Positions 37,178-46,379 of a stretch of 64,000 bases of DNA are shown here, piece by piece (positions within the stretch are counted from its first letter, which is position 1; every line of letters begins with the position of its first letter). Source of the stretch: Mangrovibacter plantisponsor (GTDB lineage: Bacteria > Pseudomonadota > Gammaproteobacteria > Enterobacterales > Enterobacteriaceae); contig NZ_QGTS01000008.1 of the NCBI RefSeq assembly GCF_003182475.1, forward strand, positions 1 through 64,000, given 5' to 3'. Below the pieces are notes generated by a model, which was not told the origin of the DNA, ran no database searches, and worked only from the letters and a program-made list of their open reading frames with translations. Position numbers and translations under genes: made by a program.

Positions 37178-38710
37178 ATGGTCACACTGACAGCATCCGA
37201 AACACGGAAAGAGAAACGTCTGAGTGATGGACCCGACTGGACGTTTGAGTTACTGGATAGCTATTTGCAAGAAATTGACAGAGTTGCCAGGCATTACCGG
37301 CTTAGCACCTATCCACACCAAATCGAGATTATTACTTCAGAACAAATGATGGATGCCTATTCCAGTGTTGGTATGCCTATCAATTACCCTCACTGGTCGT
37401 TTGGTAAAAAATTCATTGAAACAGAGCGTATGTACAAGCATGGGCAGCAAGGTCTGGCCTATGAAATAGTGATTAACTCCAATCCCTGCATCGCTTACCT
37501 GATGGAAGAAAACACGATGACCATGCAGGCACTGGTCATGGCTCATGCCTGTTACGGGCACAATTCTTTCTTCAAAAATAATTATCTGTTCCGTAGCTGG
37601 ACAGATGCCAGTTCTATTATTGATTACCTTATCTTTGCCCGGAAATACATTACCGAGTGCGAAGAACGCCATGGCGTGGAAGAAGTGGAAAAACTGCTCG
37701 ATTCCTGCCATGCCCTGATGAACTATGGGGTGGATCGTTACAAACGGCCACAGAAAATCTCACTTCAGGAAGAGAAAGCACGCCAGAAAAGCCGGGAAGA
37801 ATACCTGCAAAGCCAGGTGAATATGTTGTGGCGTACTCTGCCGCGCAAAGAAGACGAAGAAAAACTGGCTGATACCCAGCGCCGTTTTCCTGCTGAGCCC
37901 CAAGAAAACTTACTGTATTTTATGGAGAAAAATGCGCCGTTGCTGGAACCCTGGCAGCGTGAAATTCTGCGTATTGTCCGTAAAGTCAGCCAGTATTTTT
38001 ACCCACAAAAGCAAACCCAGGTTATGAATGAAGGCTGGGCGACATTCTGGCACTACAGTATTTTGAATCACCTGTATGACGAAGGGAAACTCACTGACCG
38101 CTTTATGCTGGAGTTTTTGCACAGCCATACTAATGTTGTGTACCAACCGCCGTATAACAGCCCCTGGTATAATGGCATAAACCCTTACGCTCTGGGTTTT
38201 GCAATGTTCCAGGATATTAAGCGTATTTGCCAGTCTCCTACCGAGGAAGACAAATACTGGTTCCCGGACATTGCAGGCAAAGACTGGCTGGATACGCTTC
38301 ATTTCGCCATGCGCGATTTTAAAGATGAAAGCTTTATCAGCCAGTTTATGTCACCCAAACTCATGCGGGATTTCCGTTTCTTTGCCGTGCTGGATGATGA
38401 CAGAAATAACTTCCTTGAGATAGCGGCCATTCACAATGAAGAAGGCTACCGGGAAATCCGTAATCGCCTGTCGGCGCAATATAACCTGAGTAACCTCGAA
38501 CCTAATATACAGGTCTGGAATGTGGATTTGCGGGGCGACCGTTCACTGACATTGCGTTATATCCCACAAAGCCGGGCTCCACTGGATAAAAGCCGCCGGG
38601 AGGTGATGAAGCACGTTCACCGCTTGTGGGGTTTTGATGTAATTCTGGAGCAACAAAACGAGGATGGCAGCGTTGAGTTACTGGAACGTTGCCCACAACG
38701 TAATACTTAA
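37178..38710 (+). CDS. ycgB: SpoVR-family protein YcgB
   Basis: The 510-residue protein is a full-length SpoVR/YcgB family member. Conserved stretches include LSDGPDWTFELLD, MPINYPHWSFGKKF, MEENTMTMQALVMAHACYGH, NYLFRSWTDASSI and MNEGWATFWHY. The histidine and glutamate-rich motifs suggest a metal site, but its activity is not established; in E. coli expression is stationary-phase linked. Start ATG 37178 has GAGGGG eight bases upstream; an in-frame TTG at 37163 overlaps that site. A terminator follows. Confidence 0.93.
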   Translation: MVTLTASETRKEKRLSDGPDWTFELLDSYLQEIDRVARHYRLSTYPHQIEIITSEQMMDAYSSVGMPINYPHWSFGKKFIETERMYKHGQQGLAYEIVINSNPCIAYLMEENTMTMQALVMAHACYGHNSFFKNNYLFRSWTDASSIIDYLIFARKYITECEERHGVEEVEKLLDSCHALMNYGVDRYKRPQKISLQEEKARQKSREEYLQSQVNMLWRTLPRKEDEEKLADTQRRFPAEPQENLLYFMEKNAPLLEPWQREILRIVRKVSQYFYPQKQTQVMNEGWATFWHYSILNHLYDEGKLTDRFMLEFLHSHTNVVYQPPYNSPWYNGINPYALGFAMFQDIKRICQSPTEEDKYWFPDIAGKDWLDTLHFAMRDFKDESFISQFMSPKLMRDFRFFAVLDDDRNNFLEIAAIHNEEGYREIRNRLSAQYNLSNLEPNIQVWNVDLRGDRSLTLRYIPQSRAPLDKSRREVMKHVHRLWGFDVILEQQNEDGSVELLERCPQRNT

Positions 38711-38741
38711 TACGTGTGAAGTAACCAGCCACAATATACAA

Positions 38742-38770
38742 AACGCCAGTTTCTGCTGGCGTTTTATTTT
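38742..38770. terminator. Terminator between ycgB and fadR
   Basis: AACGCCAG and CTGGCGTT pair around TTTCTG, followed by TTATTTTAT. Confidence 0.8.
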
Positions 38771-38881
38771 ATACCGTTTTTATTTTACACAAGGGTATGG
38801 TAGCGCCTGGCGCTTAAACCAGAATTACCATGAGTCGACAGTCGCCTGTTTGACCATGACCCCTTGTGAACCGCTAACTGG

Positions 38882-39604
38882 TTACTGGCGCCCGTGAATG
38901 GCCAGGTCACCCGGCATGGTTTTATGCATCCGGTGCCAAATTTCACCACTCTCCCGCCCATAGATGCGCACAACATCATAAACCTGGTCCACCAACCCGT
39001 CTTTACAGATGGTAGCCAGTTTATGGTAGAAACCAAGAGCAAGATTACGCGCTTCAGGGCTTGAGAAATAATGGCGACCAATGCGGGTATACAGCCCTTT
39101 CATCCCGTTAAGGATCAAACCGTAGATAGGGTTGCCAGAAGCGAATGCCAGCCCACGGAAAATATTGTAATCCAGGTCGGCAAAGGCATCTGCGTGGTCT
39201 TCAACTGCACTGGCTTTATCCAGTACCTGCGTAGCCTGATCCGGATGCTGGCGAAATGCAGTACGAATAAAAATAGTGGCGATATTAGTACGCACAGACA
39301 GCAGGTTATCAATCAACTGCGGCACGCTGTCGTGATCAAGACGGGCAAGAGTTTCCAGGATATTAAGCCCGGACGTTTCCCAGAAATTATTCACCTTCGT
39401 CGGTTTACCATGCTGAATGGTTAACCAGCCATCCCGCGCAAGACGCTGCAGTACTTCACGCAAAGTGGTTCGGGTTACGCCAATCAGCTCTGACAGCTCA
39501 CGTTCTGCCGGTAAAATTGAACCGGGAGGAAACCGATTATTCCAGATACTTTCAATTATGTACTCTTCAGCGAAACCCGCCGGGCTTTGCGCCTTAATGA
39601 CCAT
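38882..39604 (-). CDS. fadR: Fatty acid metabolism regulator FadR
   Basis: FadR represses fatty acid degradation genes and activates unsaturated fatty acid synthesis, releasing DNA when it binds long-chain acyl-CoA. The 240-residue protein has an N-terminal GntR winged helix ([24 protein letters not shown], about 30-53) and a helical acyl-CoA domain. Start ATG 39604 gives [25 protein letters not shown], split here at the family-conserved [13 protein letters not shown] FadR operator precedes fadD in this same window. It is divergent from nhaB, as in E. coli. Confidence 0.95.
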   Translation of the reverse strand: MVIKAQSPAGFAEEYIIESIWNNRFPPGSILPAERELSELIGVTRTTLREVLQRLARDGWLTIQHGKPTKVNNFWETSGLNILETLARLDHDSVPQLIDNLLSVRTNIATIFIRTAFRQHPDQATQVLDKASAVEDHADAFADLDYNIFRGLAFASGNPIYGLILNGMKGLYTRIGRHYFSSPEARNLALGFYHKLATICKDGLVDQVYDVVRIYGRESGEIWHRMHKTMPGDLAIHGRQ

Positions 39605-39832
39605 AGAGTGATTTCCAGTTACACAAGTTCTGCAAAATAGACTCATCATACCAGATGCCACTAACGCCAGATACCCTGGCACCAGAGGAAAAAAGGGATC
39701 ACGGTATTATTTTTGCCAACTTTACATTCAGCCCAGACAGGGTTCGCCCTTGATCCAGCGGTGGCTGCCGGGTAACCTGATGAAAGTAAAAAAACAACGC
39801 AATATTTTATGTCGAGGAATAACATTTAATCC

Positions 39833-41395
39833 ATGGAAATATCTATTGGCCGTGCGTTATACCGCAATTTTCTGGGCCAGTCCCCAGACTGGTATAAATT
39901 GGCACTACTCATCTTCTTGGTTATCAACCCGCTCTGCTTCTTTCTTATCAGCCCTTTTGTTGCGGGCTGGCTGTTAGTTGCAGAATTTATCTTCACTTTG
40001 GCTATGGCGCTCAAGTGCTATCCGTTGTTACCTGGTGGCTTGCTGGCGTTTGAAGCTCTGGTAATTGGTATGACAACTCCTGAGCGTGTGCGCCATGAAA
40101 TAGCAGGTAATCTGGAAGTCATTCTGCTGCTGATTTTTATGGTGGCAGGCATCTACTTCATGAAGCAGTTACTGCTAACGATTTTTACCCGATTACTGCT
40201 GGGTATCCGCTCTAAAGTAATCTTGTCCATGGCATTCTGCCTGGCAGCAGCATTCATGTCGGCATTTCTTGATGCCCTGACAGTTGTGGCTGTCATAATC
40301 AGTGTAGCTGTTGGTTTTTATGGTATTTATCACCAGGTCGCTTCGAATAGTGGTGAAGAAGGCAATATTCTTGATGACAGTAGCCTGGAAACAGACAGCC
40401 GAACTATTCTCGAACAATTTCGCGGCTTCCTGCGCAGCCTGATGATGCATGCCGGTGTGGGAACTGCTCTCGGTGGTGTAATGACAATGGTGGGCGAACC
40501 ACAGAACCTGATCATTGCCAGTGCTGCCGGGTGGCATTTTAAGGACTTTTTACTGCGTATGGCGCCAGTTACCGTCCCGGTACTCTTTTTCGGTGTCATT
40601 ACCTGTGTACTGTTAGAAAAAACTCGCACCTTCGGGTACGGTGACCCCTTGCCCGAAAAAGTTCGCCAAATCCTCCAGGACTATGAACTGCGTAGTAGCA
40701 AAAAGCGAACCCGCCAGGACACCGTCCGCCTGGTTGTACAGGGTATTATTGCCGTATGGCTGATTTTGGCACTGGCCTTCCATCTGGCTGAAGTTGGTCT
40801 GATTGGTTTATCTGTGATTATCTTCGCCACCGCGCTGTGTGGGGTTACCGATGAGCATGCGATTGGTAAAGCCTTTACCGAAGCATTACCTTTCACCGCC
40901 TTGCTCACCGTCTTCTTCTCAGTTGTTGCGGTTATTATCGACCAGCATTTGTTTACGCCGATTATTCAGTTTGTACTGAATGCCAGCCCCCACGCTCAGC
41001 TCTCGCTGTTTTATTTATTTACTGGTGTGCTGTCATCTATTTCGGATAATGTATTTGTTGGAACGGTTTACATAAACGAAGCCAAAAGCGCCCTTGAAGC
41101 GGGTGTTATCACGCTTAAGCAGTATGAAATGCTGGCAGTCGCCATCAATACCGGCACTAACCTGCCGTCTGTCGCCACACCAAATGGCCAGGCCGCGTTT
41201 CTGTTCCTGCTGACTTCAGCACTGGCTCCTCTGATTCGCCTGTCTTATGGGCGTATGGTCATCATGGCATTGCCTTATACTATTGTTCTGACTCTGGTTG
41301 GGCTGTTCTGTGTTGAGTTTACTCTGATCCCCGTGACCGAGTGGATGCAGGTACACCACTGGTTTACAGTTCCAACCTTATCAATGGTGGAATAA
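39833..41395 (+). CDS. nhaB: Sodium/proton antiporter NhaB
   Basis: The 520-residue inner-membrane protein exchanges Na+ for protons. It matches E. coli NhaB throughout: [22 protein letters not shown] at the start (first 12 residues shown suffice), [27 protein letters not shown] in the middle, [20 protein letters not shown] and [20 protein letters not shown]. About 12 membrane segments are expected. It is divergent from fadR and ends before a hairpin that separates it from dsbB. Confidence 0.95.
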   Translation: MEISIGRALYRNFLGQSPDWYKLALLIFLVINPLCFFLISPFVAGWLLVAEFIFTLAMALKCYPLLPGGLLAFEALVIGMTTPERVRHEIAGNLEVILLLIFMVAGIYFMKQLLLTIFTRLLLGIRSKVILSMAFCLAAAFMSAFLDALTVVAVIISVAVGFYGIYHQVASNSGEEGNILDDSSLETDSRTILEQFRGFLRSLMMHAGVGTALGGVMTMVGEPQNLIIASAAGWHFKDFLLRMAPVTVPVLFFGVITCVLLEKTRTFGYGDPLPEKVRQILQDYELRSSKKRTRQDTVRLVVQGIIAVWLILALAFHLAEVGLIGLSVIIFATALCGVTDEHAIGKAFTEALPFTALLTVFFSVVAVIIDQHLFTPIIQFVLNASPHAQLSLFYLFTGVLSSISDNVFVGTVYINEAKSALEAGVITLKQYEMLAVAINTGTNLPSVATPNGQAAFLFLLTSALAPLIRLSYGRMVIMALPYTIVLTLVGLFCVEFTLIPVTEWMQVHHWFTVPTLSMVE

Positions 41396-41414
41396 CAAAG
41401 CACCAGGCATCCCA

Positions 41415-41440
41415 GAAGAACCCCCTATACGGGGTTCTTC
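41415..41440 (+). terminator. Hairpin after nhaB
   Basis: GAAGAACCCC and GGGGTTCTTC pair perfectly around CTATAC, 20 bases after nhaB. No long T-run follows, so efficiency is uncertain. Confidence 0.6.
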
Positions 41441-41540
41441 TACAGGTTCAGATTTTCTTACTCTATTGTTTGATATTTTGCTGGCGCTATCAGTAAGTTG
41501 GGGTAGACTGCCACACAGTGATACATCCGGGATAAAAATT

Positions 41541-42071
41541 ATGTTGCGATATTTAAACCAGTGTTCGCGTGGTCGTGGCGCCTGGCTATTGATGGCATTC
41601 ACGGCATTGGCGCTGGAATTAACGGCGTTATGGTTTCAGCACGTCATGAAGCTGCAGCCTTGTGTTATGTGCATTTATGAACGTTGTGCTTTGTTTGGTA
41701 TTTTAGGTGCCGCACTGGTTGGTGCTATTGCACCAAAAACCCCTTTGCGCTTTGTGGCGATGATTATCTGGGTATACAGTGCCGTGCGTGGGTTACAGTT
41801 GTCCTGGGAACATACCATGTTGCAACTTCACCCATCACCTTTTGCCGTTTGTCCTTTCAGGGCCGACTTTCCAACCTGGTTGCCTCTTGATAAGTGGGTA
41901 CCGCAGGTGTTTGTCGCGACAGGTGACTGTTCTGTACGCCAGTGGGAATTCCTGACACTGGATATGCCGCAATGGCTGGTAGGGATTTTCGCAGCTTACC
42001 TGGTTGTGGCAGTTCTGGTTATTATCGCACAACCTTTTAAACCGAAACGTCGCGACCTGTTTGGCCGCTGA
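41541..42071 (+). CDS. dsbB: Disulfide bond formation protein DsbB
   Basis: This inner-membrane protein reoxidises DsbA and passes electrons to quinone. From ATG 41541 ([17 protein letters not shown]) it has 176 residues and four membrane segments. Both redox pairs are visible: C41/C44 in [10 protein letters not shown] and C104/C130 in AVCPFR and [10 protein letters not shown] longer frame begins at 41466 but lacks family similarity. A terminator follows. Confidence 0.95.
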   Translation: MLRYLNQCSRGRGAWLLMAFTALALELTALWFQHVMKLQPCVMCIYERCALFGILGAALVGAIAPKTPLRFVAMIIWVYSAVRGLQLSWEHTMLQLHPSPFAVCPFRADFPTWLPLDKWVPQVFVATGDCSVRQWEFLTLDMPQWLVGIFAAYLVVAVLVIIAQPFKPKRRDLFGR

Positions 42072-42090
42072 GTAACTGAATATCAATTTA

Positions 42091-42120
42091 AGGGAGGCAC
42101 TCTGGCCTCCCTTTTTATTT
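42091..42120 (+). terminator. Terminator of dsbB
   Basis: AGGGAGGC and GCCTCCCT pair around ACTCTG, followed by TTTTATTT. Confidence 0.85.
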
Positions 42121-42136
42121 GTCCCATGCACGAGAA

Positions 42137-42370
42137 CTACCTGTGGCTGCGATTTCTCGCCTCGAGATTGCGTAGTGTGGTTATCACATCAATTACCATA
42201 AAACACATCCCGATAATAATGCAGACAGCAGCTACAGGGATCAGCGGATACGGGTCATGTAATACACCAGCCGCATCAGCGACAGGTGGAAAAGCATAAT
42301 ACGCCGCCATAAATGCGACAGTAGCCACTAAAAAAGCAAATAGCCAAATTCCCCGAAACCACTTTTGCAC
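42137..42370 (-). CDS. Small two-segment membrane protein downstream of ortT
   Basis: The 77-residue protein begins at a GTG at 42370 with AGGAG ten bases upstream. It has two clear membrane segments: GIWLFAFLVATVAFMAAYYA (about 7-26) and PLIPVAAVCIIIGMCFMVID (about 42-61). The tail LRNLEARNRSHR is basic and should face the cytosol. It starts 20 bases after the ortT-like toxin gene on the same strand, so cotranscription is likely. I do not recognise a family. It could be an accessory or antagonist of the toxin or an unrelated passenger. Confidence 0.65.
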   Translation of the reverse strand: MQKWFRGIWLFAFLVATVAFMAAYYAFPPVADAAGVLHDPYPLIPVAAVCIIIGMCFMVIDVITTLRNLEARNRSHR

Positions 42371-42390
42371 GCTCTTCGCTCCTGGATGTT

Positions 42391-42564
42391 TCAAAACAAA
42401 CAAAACAATAACGCGACAGGAAAACTCATAGGCCAGGTTGCCCCAACCAGCAGCGCGCTCAACCCCCGAATAGCCAGCCTTTCCTTTGCCAGTAAAAACG
42501 TAATCAGCGTACAAATAAATGCCATTACGCCATAAAAAACCAACATTTTTTGATAAATTGTCAT
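42391..42564 (-). CDS. ortT: OrtT/GhoT-family membrane toxin
   Basis: The 57-residue protein (from ATG 42564) has exactly the length of OrtT and GhoT and shares YQKMLVFYGVMAFIC at the start and LLVGATWPMSFPVALLF at the end. The latter is near-identical to what I recall of E. coli OrtT/GhoT. Two membrane segments lie at about 6-24 and 36-55. GhoT damages the membrane potential when its antitoxin GhoS is lost; OrtT is described as an orphan toxin linked to the stringent response. No GhoS-like gene is adjacent. Upstream is a consensus FNR box, downstream a small membrane protein. Confidence 0.85.
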   Translation of the reverse strand: MTIYQKMLVFYGVMAFICTLITFLLAKERLAIRGLSALLVGATWPMSFPVALLFCLF

Positions 42565-42614
42565 GATTTCACACAAAACGTCACTTGACTTGCAGGCGTA
42601 ATATGCGCGTTTTG

Positions 42615-42628
42615 TTGATGCAGATCAA
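42615..42628. promoter_or_regulatory. Consensus FNR box upstream of ortT
   Basis: TTGATGCAGATCAA is an exact match to TTGAT-N4-ATCAA. It lies 51 bases before the ortT start codon, and the only other gene near is the 3' end of ycgN. I do not see a good -10 at the spacing of a class II activated promoter, so it may act by repression or at another spacing. Confidence 0.65.
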
Positions 42629-42760
42629 GTTTAACACTCTGAGATTTATGTCACGCAGACGGGCTGGCAAATAAAAAGGAAAGAACAAGAGTTCACAAAA
42701 GCAAGGTGGCAAAGCAAGGTGCCTGCCACCATAAGACAAGCATTAACTGTAGGACCGGGG

Positions 42761-43207
42761 TTATTTTGCCCATCCTGGCTTATTCAGGATATGCTCTTCC
42801 CAGTCACGTACATCTGACTCACGAACTGCAATATGGCGAACTGAAATGCGTTCACCATGCATTGCTGCTTTAGACCCGGTGCGCAACGGATGCCAGGCAG
42901 GCAGTGGTTTGCCCTCACCCACCAGGCGATATGCACAGGTGGGCGGTAACCATTCAAACTGGGTCAAATTTTCACGCGTAAGTTTGATACAATCTGGCTC
43001 GTATTCAAAACGGCGTGAATAATTACGGCACTGGCAGGATTTAATGTTCAGCTGCTGGCAGGCGACATTGGTAAAATAAATCTCGTCAGTCTCTTCGTCC
43101 TGCAACTTGTGAAGGCAGCACTGCCCGCACCCATCGCACAACGATTCCCATTCAGCATCACTCATTTGCTCCAGGGTTTTCACTGCCCAAAATTCTTCTG
43201 CCGCCAT
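42761..43207 (-). CDS. ycgN: UPF0260 family protein YcgN (putative metal-binding cysteine cluster)
   Basis: The 148-residue protein matches E. coli YcgN. It contains the cysteine cluster [13 protein letters not shown] near residue 25 and further cysteines in [17 protein letters not shown], typical of the CxxxxCxxCC zinc- or iron-sulfur-binding family. The remaining conserved part is [17 protein letters not shown]. Its function is unknown. Start ATG 43207 has GGTGGG upstream; an ATG five codons earlier is also possible. Confidence 0.9.
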   Translation of the reverse strand: MAAEEFWAVKTLEQMSDAEWESLCDGCGQCCLHKLQDEETDEIYFTNVACQQLNIKSCQCRNYSRRFEYEPDCIKLTRENLTQFEWLPPTCAYRLVGEGKPLPAWHPLRTGSKAAMHGERISVRHIAVRESDVRDWEEHILNKPGWAK

Positions 43208-43290
43208 TATTTCGCCCACCATTAAAATTAGCTGCACCTTATAAACACTCTGCCCACAGGATGCAAGTTTTTATACCGGTGACCAATGGG

Positions 43291-43950
43291 CTATAACACC
43301 CGGGTAGACACAGATTTACCGTCAAAGACCACTTCCAGGTTATCGCCACTGTTTAGCGGACCAACGCCTTCCGGAGTACCCGTGAGTATTACGTCACCAG
43401 GACGCAGGGTGAAATATTTACTCATATATGCAATCAACGGAATAATCGGCGTAATCATATCTTCCGTATTGCCTTGCTGGCGCCACTCGCCATTAATTTT
43501 TAAACCCAGAACCGTATTTTGCGGATCATTGCCAAAGTCTTTTGCAGGGATAAAACCAGAAATCGGGCATGCGTTATCAAACCCTTTTGCTTTTTCCCAG
43601 GGGCGCCCGGTTTTTTTCAGTTCCGCCTGAACCTGGCGTAAAGTCAAATCGAGCGCAATGCCATAACCCGCGATCCCCTGAACCACTTGTTCAGTTGTCG
43701 CCTGGCGCAAAGTGGTACCAATGAGTACGGCCAGTTCAACTTCATGATGAATTTCACCCAGCCCCTGCGGTAATGCCAGAGGTTGTTTCAAATCGCACAA
43801 TGCAGTTTCTGGTTTGATAAACAGCACTGGCTCTTGCGGTGTTGCGCTGCCCATCTCTTTAATATGCTTTGCGTAGTTACTCCCCACACAAACCACTTTA
43901 TTTACTGGATAATCGAGCAAACAGCCCTGCCAGTCATGATGCTGATACAT
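43291..43950 (-). CDS. ycgM: Fumarylacetoacetate hydrolase-family protein YcgM
   Basis: The 219-residue protein (ATG 43950, MYQHHDWQGCLLDYPVNKVV) has the length of E. coli YcgM and the FAH fold. Metal-binding acidic residues are in IHHEVELAVLIG and the C-terminal signature is LTGTPEGVGPLNSGD. Members of this subgroup act on small acylpyruvates or oxaloacetate; for YcgM the substrate is inferred only from family. It lies between ycgN and ycgL as in E. coli. Confidence 0.92.
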   Translation of the reverse strand: MYQHHDWQGCLLDYPVNKVVCVGSNYAKHIKEMGSATPQEPVLFIKPETALCDLKQPLALPQGLGEIHHEVELAVLIGTTLRQATTEQVVQGIAGYGIALDLTLRQVQAELKKTGRPWEKAKGFDNACPISGFIPAKDFGNDPQNTVLGLKINGEWRQQGNTEDMITPIIPLIAYMSKYFTLRPGDVILTGTPEGVGPLNSGDNLEVVFDGKSVSTRVL

Positions 43951-44087
43951 GCTAATCCCCTGTAAAATGTTATTACCTTGTTGATAAAACAACTATTGCG
44001 GCCTGCGGGGAGTGTGTCAACGACAAAATAGTAAGGCGATGAAAGAAAACAGGCAGCGGTGAAATACGCTGCCTGCCGGGCGGGAAA

Positions 44088-44363
44088 TTAATTTTTACCT
44101 TGTTCTTCACGGTGCTGTTTCAGTAAATCTTCCACAGGCGGTGGGATCTGTAAATAATACCCCTGGGTTTCCAGGGCTTCTCTTACGGTATCAATATTGG
44201 CATTAGCCAGCTTTTTATCACCATTAAGCGGTAAAAGCATGGTCATAATTGGCTTACCAAAGCCAGCCATTAACGCTTCCGGCACCCGTGAAAAATCGTC
44301 TTTTTTTTCAACATAAAGATAGGTCTGGTCGCGCTTGCTACTTCTATAGATCACACAAAACAT
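44088..44363 (-). CDS. ycgL: YcgL domain-containing protein
   Basis: The 91-residue protein belongs to the YcgL family ([46 protein letters not shown]). The structure in the family is a small alpha/beta fold; function is unknown. It sits divergently next to minC, as in most enterobacteria. Confidence 0.92.
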   Translation of the reverse strand: MFCVIYRSSKRDQTYLYVEKKDDFSRVPEALMAGFGKPIMTMLLPLNGDKKLANANIDTVREALETQGYYLQIPPPVEDLLKQHREEQGKN

Positions 44364-44487
44364 GTTTTTTACTCTGAATCATTCGCTGGTGACTTGCTTC
44401 AACATATTCAGGACTATAACATGCCTGCTATGCTTGGGATATCATCCCGTATTTTCGGGAATTTAAACTGAATTGAGTAAGGCCAGG

Positions 44488-45189
44488 ATGTCAAATTCTC
44501 CCATTGAACTAAAAGGCAGTAGTTTTACACTCTCCGTGGTTCATTTGCATGATGCAAACCCCGCGCTTATCCGCAAAGCTCTTGAAGACAAAGTGGCCCA
44601 GGCTCCGGCTTTTTTAAAAAATGCCCCCGTCGTTGTTAATGTCGCCGATGTTGATGGCGCAATAATCTGGCAACAGGTTAATGAAGCAGTCAGTGCTTCA
44701 GGTTTGCATGTTGTTGGTGTCAGCGGTAGTAAAAACCCACAATTAAAAGCGCAAGTTGAAATGGCTGGCCTTCCTTTGCTAACCGAGGGCGTTAAACCAA
44801 CCCGCCCGGCTCGTGAAGCAAAGCAAGACACGCCCCTTGTTGTACCAGAAGCCACAGTACACAGAACACGCTTGATTGATACCCCGGTGCGTTCAGGGCA
44901 GCGTATCTACGCACAGCACAGTGATCTGGTCGTCACAAACCACGTAAGCGCCGGTGCTGAATTGATTGCCGATGGTAACATTCATGTTTATGGCACTATG
45001 CGTGGCAGGGCTCTGGCCGGTGCTGCGGGCGATAAAGACGCACAAATTTTCTGTACTCATCTGGTTGCAGAACTGGTTTCAATTGGCGGTGTTTACTGGC
45101 TGAGTGACCAGGTTCCAACTGATTATTATGGTAAAGCGGCGCGGCTGAAACTGGTCGGCGGCGCTTTAACGGTTCAACCTTTATACTAA
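44488..45189 (+). CDS. minC: Septum site-determining protein MinC
   Basis: MinC inhibits FtsZ ring formation away from midcell. The 233-residue protein has the N-terminal FtsZ-inhibiting domain ([20 protein letters not shown]) and the C-terminal beta-helix domain that binds MinD and FtsZ, with [14 protein letters not shown] and [26 protein letters not shown], the latter being the dimer/MinD face. A linker rich in Pro/Ala/Lys joins them at about 105-130. Start ATG 44488 matches the family; a TTG frame begins at 44473. First gene of minCDE. Confidence 0.95.
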   Translation: MSNSPIELKGSSFTLSVVHLHDANPALIRKALEDKVAQAPAFLKNAPVVVNVADVDGAIIWQQVNEAVSASGLHVVGVSGSKNPQLKAQVEMAGLPLLTEGVKPTRPAREAKQDTPLVVPEATVHRTRLIDTPVRSGQRIYAQHSDLVVTNHVSAGAELIADGNIHVYGTMRGRALAGAAGDKDAQIFCTHLVAELVSIGGVYWLSDQVPTDYYGKAARLKLVGGALTVQPLY

Positions 45190-45216
45190 ATAAGCCCTTT
45201 AACAAGGAACTCCTCT

Positions 45217-46029
45217 ATGGCACGCATTATTGTTGTTACATCGGGTAAAGGGGGCGTTGGCAAGACTACGTCCAGCGCGGCCATCGCTACAGGTCTGGCC
45301 CAAAAGGGAAAAAAGACCGTTGTTATCGATTTTGATATCGGTCTGCGTAATCTGGACCTGATAATGGGTTGTGAACGCCGTGTGGTTTATGATTTCGTAA
45401 ACGTTATTCAGGGTGATGCCACCCTCAACCAGGCACTGATCAAAGATAAACGCACTGAGAACCTGCACATTCTTCCTGCCTCGCAAACGCGCGATAAAGA
45501 CGCGCTGACCCGGGAAGGTGTTGGCAAGGTTCTTGATGAACTGAAAAAAATGGAGTTTGATTTCATTGTCTGTGACTCACCGGCAGGCATTGAAACCGGG
45601 GCACTGATGGCGCTCTATTTTGCCGATGAAGCCGTTATCACCACCAACCCTGAAGTCTCTTCTGTGCGTGACTCTGACCGTATCCTCGGTATCCTTTCAT
45701 CGAAATCTCGCCGTGCAGAAGCGGGGGAAGACCCAATCAAAGAGCACCTGTTACTTACCCGCTACAACCCAGGCCGGGTTAACAAAGGTGATATGTTGAG
45801 TATGGAAGATGTGCTGGAAATTCTGCGCATTCCGCTGGTCGGTTTAATTCCTGAAGACCAGTCTGTTTTACGTGCATCAAACCAGGGTGAGCCAGTGATT
45901 CTTGATACAGAGTCAGATGCAGGTAAAGCCTATGCCGATACAGTAGACCGCCTGCTGGGTGAAGAACGTCCTTTCCGCTTCATTGAAGAAGAGAAGAAAG
46001 GTTTCCTCAAACGCCTGTTCGGAGGATAA
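45217..46029 (+). CDS. minD: Septum site-determining ATPase MinD
   Basis: The 270-residue P-loop ATPase has the deviant Walker A GKGGVGKT with signature lysine K11 and K16. The C-terminal amphipathic membrane-targeting helix is EEKKGFLKRLFGG. With ATP it binds the membrane and recruits MinC; MinE stimulates hydrolysis and drives pole-to-pole oscillation. It lies 27 bases after minC and three bases before minE. Confidence 0.97.
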   Translation: MARIIVVTSGKGGVGKTTSSAAIATGLAQKGKKTVVIDFDIGLRNLDLIMGCERRVVYDFVNVIQGDATLNQALIKDKRTENLHILPASQTRDKDALTREGVGKVLDELKKMEFDFIVCDSPAGIETGALMALYFADEAVITTNPEVSSVRDSDRILGILSSKSRRAEAGEDPIKEHLLLTRYNPGRVNKGDMLSMEDVLEILRIPLVGLIPEDQSVLRASNQGEPVILDTESDAGKAYADTVDRLLGEERPFRFIEEEKKGFLKRLFGG

Positions 46030-46032
46030 ATT

Positions 46033-46299
46033 ATGGCATTGCTCGACTTTTTTCTTTCGCGAAAAAAGAATACCGCCAATATTGCAAAAGAGCGCTTGCA
46101 GATAATTGTGGCAGAACGTCGCCGTAGCGAAATGGAACCTCAATATCTGCCCCAGTTAAAACGCGATATTCTGGAAGTGATTTGCAGATACGTGAAAATT
46201 GATCCTGAGATGGTCACCGTTCAGTTGGATCAGAAAGGTGATGATATTTCAGTGCTTGAGTTGAACGTAACGCTTCCCGAGACGGAAGAAACCAAGTAA
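46033..46299 (+). CDS. minE: Cell division topological specificity factor MinE
   Basis: The 88-residue protein matches MinE ([30 protein letters not shown]). The first half contains the MinD-stimulating helix and the second half the dimeric topological specificity domain. It ends minCDE; a strong hairpin follows. Confidence 0.97.
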   Translation: MALLDFFLSRKKNTANIAKERLQIIVAERRRSEMEPQYLPQLKRDILEVICRYVKIDPEMVTVQLDQKGDDISVLELNVTLPETEETK

Positions 46300-46330
46300 C
46301 ACCGCCACTGTGCCAGGCGGCGCGGGGTTC

Positions 46331-46371
46331 CAGCCGGAACAGGTCAGAAAGCACCTGTTCCGGCTGTGTTT
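46331..46371. terminator. Terminator between minE and rnd
   Basis: CAGCCGGAACAGGT and ACCTGTTCCGGCTG form a perfect 14-base stem around CAGAAAGC, followed by TGTTT. The convergent rnd gene ends nine bases beyond. Confidence 0.8.
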
Positions 46372-46379
46372 GCTGCGGC

